Of a stretch of DNA of 64,000 nucleotides, positions 57,501 to 64,000 are shown one piece after another. A model generated the notes under the pieces. It was given only the letters and a program-made list of their open reading frames with translations, was not told the origin of the DNA and ran no database searches. This DNA is from Mactromeris polynyma (taxonomy: Eukaryota; Mollusca; Bivalvia; Venerida; Mactridae). How positions within the stretch are numbered: the first letter of the stretch is position 1; each line of letters opens with the position of its first letter. A program made the position numbers and the translations under genes. The stretch is taken from positions 35,778,619-35,842,618 of the forward strand of contig JASFXZ010000001.1 in assembly GCA_032209605.1 (NCBI GenBank), written 5' to 3'.

Positions 57501-60500
57501 AAGGTTGGAAATGATGTTTATATAACAAATTCAATGCTATTTTCACGTCAAGATTTAATACAACCTCACCAGAATTCTGAACCAGGATTTTTTAAAATGT
57601 CAAATATTCAAAAAGCAACAAACGAAATGCGCTGTTGTGGGATGGCCCTTTTTGATGTGTTGTGCTGACCCTCTTTGTTTCCCTTTTCCCACGTTCACAC
57701 ATTCAGTTTTGTTTCATAACTCCTCCCATTTCTATGTTAATTTCCCCATTCCACTTCTACCAGTTATTTTTTCTGTTCCCCATTCCAGTACTTTAAAGTA
57801 TGATTTGCACCCTCCCTATTTTATGTAGTTTCGTGCCATAAGGAGGTGCATGTGAGAGCCCTGTTTTATGGATATATTCTTACCCGACTCTTTTTACTCA
57901 TACTGATTTGCGAGTTTATGACAGTTCTATGGCTGTGAGGCCGTTGTGTTCTAAGTACATCTTCCTGTTTTATTGTTCCACAGTTCTATATGTTGTCTTC
58001 AAAACCCCTTAATGTTTCGTAATTTATTTTGCCCCCTCCTTGTTTTTCTTTTATTTAATGTCTTAACCTAGGAATCTGCGCGGAATGCAATAAATCATTT
58101 TTTGTGAATATTGCATTCCCCGTTCTTCTACATATCTCTCTTTCTCGTTCTTAATAAATAAAAGACGTTTCTAGCCGATTAATCAGGTATATATGCAAGA
58201 AAAAGAAGAAGGGTGGTCTGTTTAAAATAGAAAAAAACGTATCTCATTCTGCCAACTAAATGGAATGATAAACGTTTACGGGAAACAAGAACACGTTTTC
58301 GTACATTATTATTTAATGAGAACCAAATTGGATGCAGTAAATTTCAAAATTGTAAAATGAACATAAATACATATAATGTATCAAAATTCTACTGAAAATG
58401 CTAGCAAAGATTTTTTTCAAAATATATAAATACCACGTGAACATCCATTGGTTGCCATGACATCACTTTTTCGTGATTTGAAGTATTTGCAAGGAATATG
58501 TATTCTAGCACCACAATTTGATATATTTTAAACGTGTATGCCTACATTATGTGCTCGCGCATAACATCCGCGCATACGCATTATTTATAACCGTACTCGT
58601 TAGTGCCAATTGGGAGTAACAAACTCTTGTTCTCATTCGAGCGCACTTGTTTAATATTAACCATCGATCATAACTTATCGAATAAATGAAGAACTTTGTA
58701 CAGATATCGCTCAATTTTCAGTTAGGATCGGGACGTTTTGTTCCTGTCTTTTTGACATTAAGACCCACACACGGAACTATCAAAATGTTGGTACTTAGAG
58801 AAAGTCTGAAGAAAAAAGATAATCAATTTAAAGCATTCGTTCTAACTGTCAGCCGTTTCAAACACAACTGTGGGTTTACCCAGTTCAATATAGTCATAGT
58901 ATTTGCGTGTTTTGTGTGTTTTGTATGTTGATAAACTATGCGTATATTTACGTTGTTTATATTATTAAGAATTTGTTAGTGTTTGCAATAAGTGAATACA
59001 TCTTGATATATCATTAGTGTTAATGCTTGGTTAGAATCGGTTGTTTATGTAATTACGCGAACTGAAGAGCTCCGAATCAGGAGTCTGGTGCTTCACCTCT
59101 CTATCACTAGGCATCCATGTTGTATGGATGGCCTGACCTTACTGCATTGACGGATAATTCAAACAATCTGCGTACAAATATCCCACAAAAGACATGTATA
59201 TATCACAATACTGAATCGTGTGAAACATCAACGCTTCAACAACGTCTTGGAATGAGTTTGACAATCTTCTCGGTTACAACACTTTCTTTCTACAGCAACT
59301 ACTGTGACATCGTGTAATTGTCTGTCAACTTCTGTAGTTCTATTATAACAGATAACGTGTTGATTGCTTTGACCTGTTCGGTGCTTCACTTCTCATGTGG
59401 AAGAATTCTCATCATCTGATAATCGATACTGCGCAAAATTGCCTATATAGAACTATGAAGGATTTTAGCTTTAAATTAATATAACTTTTTATCCTTTTAA
59501 GATGTCAAATAAATGCAAACGGTTTTAGATTGTTTCAATATTCCCCTTTCATTCAAATATTTTACCTTTTATTTGAAATAAAAGTAAAATGGTATTGTTT
59601 TAACTTTAAAACAGTTACCAGTGCTATATAGAATATATGGGCGAAAACAATTTACTCTGAAATTAACTTAATGTCATTTAAAAACGGTTAATGATATTAA
59701 CAAAATGCAAATGGTCTCATAAACCATAATTATTTCTCTGTCAATTGATATTATTTTGTGAAAATATTTAAAGAGGAAAATGGTATTTTTTACACTTTAA
59801 AATTATATAGTGTGTTTTTTACCACGTTCGGAAATGTTCGGAAGACCATCCGAGTATGACCGAGTATGTCCGAAGTTTTATGGCACTTGATCTCTGGATG
59901 GTCACACTAGGGGTCCAGCAGCGATTATACAAGCTGTTAATTAACAATAAGTGCGCTTTACAGGGAAGAATTTGGGGAAATGTGACTTTTTATATAGAGC
60001 ATTGAAATAAACTATTGGTGTGGTTCATTATAGGTTGACAATAGATTGACTTTTTATTATGTAAAGGTGTGAACTTTAAAACAGTATAATTCGACTACAA
60101 TAAATATATTTTTATATGATCTTGTTTAACTTTATATTTAAAAGTGAAAATTATGATATTAATGCTATTAATATTGTAAAATACAGATGTCACAATTATT
60201 TAGACAAATATCAAAGACCTAAATACCACAGATGCGCTGCTCGGCCAGACATCGTAAAATCACTCGGAAAATAAAATCTCACGAGAGCAGGTGAACTTAA
60301 ACCAGATATGGCGCATCGTTACTATGTTGGCGGCAGATACACTGTCTAATCAAAGCGCTGAATGCCTGGGGCTGCAGACAGCTGAATTGTGGATTTGCTT
60401 GTAAACAAATCATCATATTTACTACTGTATTTCCATATTAAGTTACCAGTATTTTTCCATTAGTTATGTTGTGCAATAACTATAGAAGTCAGTATATCTT

Positions 60501-63015
60501 GTGCATCAGTGATAACCCTAACCCTGGTTTAAATGTCCAGAAAGTTGGCAATTTGAAGAAACAAAAAAATTATGACAAGCTGAGTCACACATGTATCCGG
60601 TATGGCTTATAGTTTCAATGTTCAATTTTCCGTTTGATTATCTCCATTTATCAAGGTTTAATAGTGAGAATTGCATGTTTGCTAATCGGACATTTTTATT
60701 TCTAAAACTACCTAGACATACTCCGTATTAGTATAAATATGGGTATTTCCCTTTAATCCTGCGAAACAAACAAAATACGATAGTCTTGCCATGTGTTTTG
60801 ACAAGTTTATCAATATACACATTTATAGATAAACTCTATACACTGTATAGTAAATGTGTACATGCAGAATGACTTTTGATGATGTTTTACATTCCGTTAA
60901 ATGCACACACAATTCTGTTGCGTATTTTTTTTAAATTAAAGTATTTTTGGAAAGGAGAGAAAGAAGACTAGCTTATGCTATCGAGTTTTTTTAAATTATA
61001 TCAATATAAATACAAAAAACTAGATTTTCCGTACTCACCCCTTGTTTCTGTTGTTGTTATTTTGGAATAAAAACTTAAATTTATGGCTTTTAAAAAAAAT
61101 CTTGATATCATGAGGTACATTTGATTATTATCTTTGTATACATGTGTTTATTTCGCCCCAGGCCTATCACATAATCTTGAAATGGTAAGGTAACATCTGT
61201 AAAGATAGCAGTTGTTTGGAATTATTTTCATTAAATATTCATATTGAAATTCTCGTAATTTTGTATCAATAGTACATTTAACTGGAATAGGAAAACTATT
61301 TTTCCAGTTAATTTCATTTCATAAAGTTCTTTGTTCCATTTTCACTTTGTTTGTTCTTTATTTGTTTATAACATGTAACATTTGTTCTATTTACTGCTTT
61401 CAGACAAAATAACACTTTTTTTAAATACAGAAAGTGCATGGTTACACAGTATTGCACTCTCTCCGATTAATTCACTTCCGAAGCAACACACAGAGGTCTC
61501 CTTACTCAATACGCATGAAACCGCCCAGTTTGAAAAATAGCAATACATACATCATACTACATGTAACAGTACTCATTTTTATAGTCATTTCATCTGTGTG
61601 TGTATTCTTAACTTGAATGCTTTTGAAGACTAACTCAAAATGATGTCCTTTAGTTAAAGGTTGTGAACAGCCTCATGTAAGATGAAGGATGTGAATACCG
61701 CTACCATGCCTTAATACAGTCAATATCATGTTGTGTATGTATCGGTTGCAACTGTTGCGTTATCGTCTGCAAGTAATAAATTATGCGAGCTATCGATATA
61801 TTTATTGTTTTGATGTCGGCAGTCCAACATTCTCGCCAAAAGGTGCTTATGTTTAATACCCACACGCGACCAAGATGGACCCCATGTCAATACTCGGCAT
61901 TACATTGCCAACAAGTATGAGACCGATATCAATACTGTCTACCACGGATTTTGGAGTTTTGCAAACTTCACGTCACTGTCCATTTCATAACAATTATTCA
62001 CTGCCAAAGACAATTGTTTAAACAAATTTGATGCATACAATAAACAGAACACGGAAACGCTTGTTTTAAATGACACTGCGCATCCGAAAACCTAATACTG
62101 TTTCGCTTCATGAAACAAATAAAACACGACAGGGCATCACTTACTCTGGTATTAAATTTTACGGAGAATGTTTTTAAGCATTTTTATGTAGTTTAACAAG
62201 CCGATATTCTGTCAAACTGGGGCTGAATTTAAGAACATAAATTGTGTTAATTAGATTATTTCCAACATCAACGGGTGCTGACATGTCAAGTAGATGTTTC
62301 CACCCATGTTTATCGTAGGAAAATAACTTCGGGTGATATTTTTATTTGTTTCCACTCAATAAATGACACAAGTCTTAAATATTTAAAATCAAGCGTTCTC
62401 ACAATTAATGTCGTAAGACAGGCTAATATTATTACGTGCTCGCAAAATACTGAAAGCCCCAAAGGGATGAATTAAGGGGCTACCAGGCTGCCTCTAGATT
62501 GTATTGCGTTTCTATTATTTCTTGACGAAAGAACAACTTAAGTGTGACCTCTCTATTTACGATCACGATCGGACATCTGTGTAGTACTACTGGCTACTTC
62601 AAGAAGGCGTGACGTTCATTTGTGAATGGAATTATTTGGATCGTTCTAACATTAGTGACTGACTGGAGATATCGCCGATTTTTTTAACAATCTATTATGT
62701 CGCCTATTATGTTAATGAAAACTGTACATATGTTTATTTTGAACATGGACCGTTACGGTCTATTTCAAATGTGTATTGTATATAACTATGTTGTGAAATA
62801 AAACGTCTTCTTCATATCCTGAAACGCAGTAAATATCTTTAACACTCCAAAAAGCTTTCTTTCCTTCGATGAAAATGGAATGTAAATACATGTACTTACT
62901 GTTTTAGTTCCGAGATTGTCAACGGAACAATACAATATGGCGAGGCTGCCTTTTTCATATGTAACATTTGTTGGTGTAGAGTGAAATCTTGGTGGAATTT
63001 TAAGGCGAGGTAAGT
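54366..63015 (-). CDS. Two-Ig-domain cell-surface protein, Dpr/DIP/IgLON (Wirin)-like, 5 exons, partial
   Basis: Minus-strand exons in order: 63015-62900, 56334-56127, 55744-55721, 55319-55209 and 54545-54366. All have AG/GT borders, and phases chain 1-0-1-1-1-1. Together they encode about 213 residues with two Ig domains, each with both Cys and the core Trp (YCSVDN / VTWRKK / GTYECQ; LMCNASG / IDWFKDG / GTYVCRT). The NLLIKNVQTFDAGTYECQ strand and first-domain start resemble insect Dpr/DIP and vertebrate IgLON proteins. These are GPI-anchored or membrane recognition molecules of neurons (established for those families; orthology here is inference). Potential N-glycosylation sites are N-V-T, N-I-T and N-A-S. 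The signal-peptide exon and 3' end are not certain. It is convergent with ADGRV1. Confidence 0.82.
55209..55319 (-). CDS. Ig gene exon d: N-terminal half of Ig2
   Basis: 111 nt, phase 1 to 1; acceptor ctcacacag, donor gtgaga. Encodes IEITGTRFVEKGASIFLM, CNASGITSPPDGIDWFKD with the first Cys, an N-A-S site and the core Trp of the second Ig domain. Confidence 0.85.
55721..55744 (-). CDS. Ig gene exon c: 24-nt microexon in the Ig1-Ig2 linker
   Basis: Between acceptor gtatttcag and donor gtaagc; phase 1 on both sides. It adds about eight residues (ENGRNFKQ when joined). Because it is symmetric, skipping it keeps the frame (exon b can join exon d directly), so it could be alternatively spliced. 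The splice sites are good, but a 24-nt exon needs transcript support. Confidence 0.5.
56127..56334 (-). CDS. Ig gene exon b: C-terminal half of Ig1
   Basis: 208 nt, phase 0 to 1. Encodes VTWRKKPYNVPITVGREQ, FVKINRFYLSAHNVQW, NLLIKNVQTFDAGTYECQ and ISSTTKILRRNITLNVI. It carries the Ig core Trp, the D-x-G-x-Y-x-C motif and an N-I-T site. It is the exon most similar to Dpr/DIP first Ig domains. Confidence 0.88.
56335..62899. other. 6.6-kb intron of the Ig gene
   Basis: Between exons a and b. It holds dispersed family D copy E (57,035-57,360), a C-run at about 57,097, and otherwise AT-rich sequence without repeats I could define or exon-like frames on either strand. Confidence 0.7.
57035..57360 (+). 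repeat. Dispersed repeat family D, copy E (near full length)
   Basis: Starts agttccccttt and catgtgcagttccttgactt, continues with taatgtttggtaggttgatg and ends tatgttgcgttccctagaga, collinear with copies A and C. Confidence 0.72.
62900..63015 (-). CDS. Ig gene exon a: N-terminal half of Ig1
   Basis: 116 nt; acceptor ttcattttcag, donor gtaagt; entry phase 1, exit phase 0. Encodes LPRLKIPPRFHSTPTNVTYE, then KGSLAILYCSVDNLGTKT with the first Ig cysteine. It joins in frame to VTWRKK of the next exon, giving the LGTKTVTW sequence typical of a B-C strand turn. The open frame upstream (MCEVCFLE...) is intronic. Confidence 0.85.
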
Positions 63016-63930
63016 CTGAAAATGAATTGAAAATATGGATAAGTTCTAGGAAACAAACCTCACACACAGCGAGCTTAAACTGACTTCTATATAAACTGCA
63101 GTATTGGACGAATATTGATATACACGGTTCTAGAAGTCAATATCCTGGTTTCAGCCTATTCCAAAACTCATTGGAGCGTTTTCATTGACTTTGGCTTCCT
63201 TACTGCTATAATTGCTAAAAACGGAATAATGCCAAGAAAGCAGCAGGTGTTTTTAATAATGTCCAACTGTTTTGAAAATGAATAGCAGACAAATCATATA
63301 CAAGTGACAAGAAGTGTGCTGAAAACGATAACACTAAGTACATCCATCTACGACAGGGTTATACGCACCGCGATTGTTTTAATTGTTCTAACAATTATCG
63401 GAATGTCGAGGTCTTGACAAACTCGTGTACAAATAACAAACACTCGTTTGCTGCTGGCAAGACTTCCGTAACGTTCAGAACTAATAATTCTTATCAGTGT
63501 CGTCGTCTATAGCAAACTGTTATTGTTGATTTGGTTTAATGGGAGATCAAGAATACAGTTATCAATGCCCATGTCTTGTTACATTTCGTAGTAATCATTC
63601 AAACAACAATTTCTGCATACAGTGCACAACCTTTAACACTATTGTACCACTTTACCGACATACATCAGTCAATGAGATTGATTACATGTCTAGATCCTAG
63701 TATGCATTCTACCTTATTGACGGTACAATATAATATAGCCCTGTACGTAAGTGTCTTTTAAATGTAGTTATTATATCGATAGATTACGACTTATTCGATG
63801 TGGCGCGAGGCCACTAAAGCGTAAAATATCTATAAAACAAAATGATGGTTATGTTGGTTTTTCAGATCAGTTGGTACGGGAGTTAAAGGATGTCAGCGGG
63901 GAGAGACGCGCCTTGACCAATGCAACTATA
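63016..63930. other. Upstream of the first visible Ig exon, no exon identified
   Basis: The Ig gene needs an upstream exon ending in phase 1, with a signal peptide. I see no credible minus-strand candidate here, so it probably lies beyond the right edge. Confidence 0.5.
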
Positions 63931-64000
63931 TACAGTCGGACCTCGCTCATTCGAATTTATCGGGTCCTAAAATTTATTTCGAATACTACGTGGTTTTGAA
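63931..64000. mobile_element. MITE-like TIR element, family 2, cut by the window end
   Basis: Starts tacagtcggacctcgctcat, then ttcgaatttatcgggtcct. It matches the reverse complement of the right half of the element at 6,346-6,525. Only the first 70 bp are in the window. Confidence 0.65.

Overview
This is a eukaryotic nuclear window, about two-thirds A+T, with short exons, GT-AG introns and dense repeats. It is most likely from a mollusc, probably a bivalve. Pearl/Helitron-like elements (about 170-bp core repeats followed by an ACGG microsatellite), tRNA-like SINE fragments and small TIR elements support this. The species call is inference. Nothing prokaryotic or viral was seen.

Region 1 (152-30,943, +) is the 3' part of one very large gene, recognised as ADGRV1 (VLGR1/GPR98/MASS1), the giant Calx-beta adhesion GPCR. 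I placed 43 exons by splice sites and reading phase. They total 7,026 nt and join without a frame break into 2,341 residues plus stop. In order they encode about 13 Calx-beta repeats, a GAIN domain, a GPS with an HL/T cleavage site, seven transmembrane helices, a cytoplasmic tail of about 157 residues and a C-terminal DTHL PDZ ligand. The 5' part of the gene lies off the left edge. Its introns hold a 62-bp x 7 VNTR, 50-53-bp and 117-bp tandem repeats, long hairpins, SINE fragments and MITEs.

Region 2 (about 31-48.5 kb) has no gene I can defend. It holds a 37-bp perfect inverted repeat, a PIF/Harbinger-like transposase relic, a 66-bp minisatellite fused to the broken 3' end of a non-LTR retrotransposon (endonuclease plus reverse transcriptase, minus strand, several frameshifts), TIR elements and tRNA-like SINE pieces. 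Three short unrecognised ORFs with coding-like composition are noted at low confidence.

Region 3 (about 48.5-63 kb, -) carries five phase-compatible exons of an immunoglobulin-superfamily cell-surface protein with two Ig domains. It resembles the Dpr/DIP/IgLON ('Wirin') group of neuronal recognition proteins. A symmetric 24-bp microexon lies between the two Ig domains. A possible last exon lies at 48,546-48,697. The first exons are not identified. Pearl-like repeats and a five-copy dispersed repeat family fill the gaps.

ADGRV1 and the Ig gene are convergent neighbours. Both are surface or adhesion proteins likely expressed in sensory or neural cells, but nothing in the sequence shows that they act together. 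I found no convincing new biological system. The most useful leads are the missing GPS cysteine in ADGRV1, the Ig microexon, the dispersed repeat family, and the minisatellite/LINE junction.
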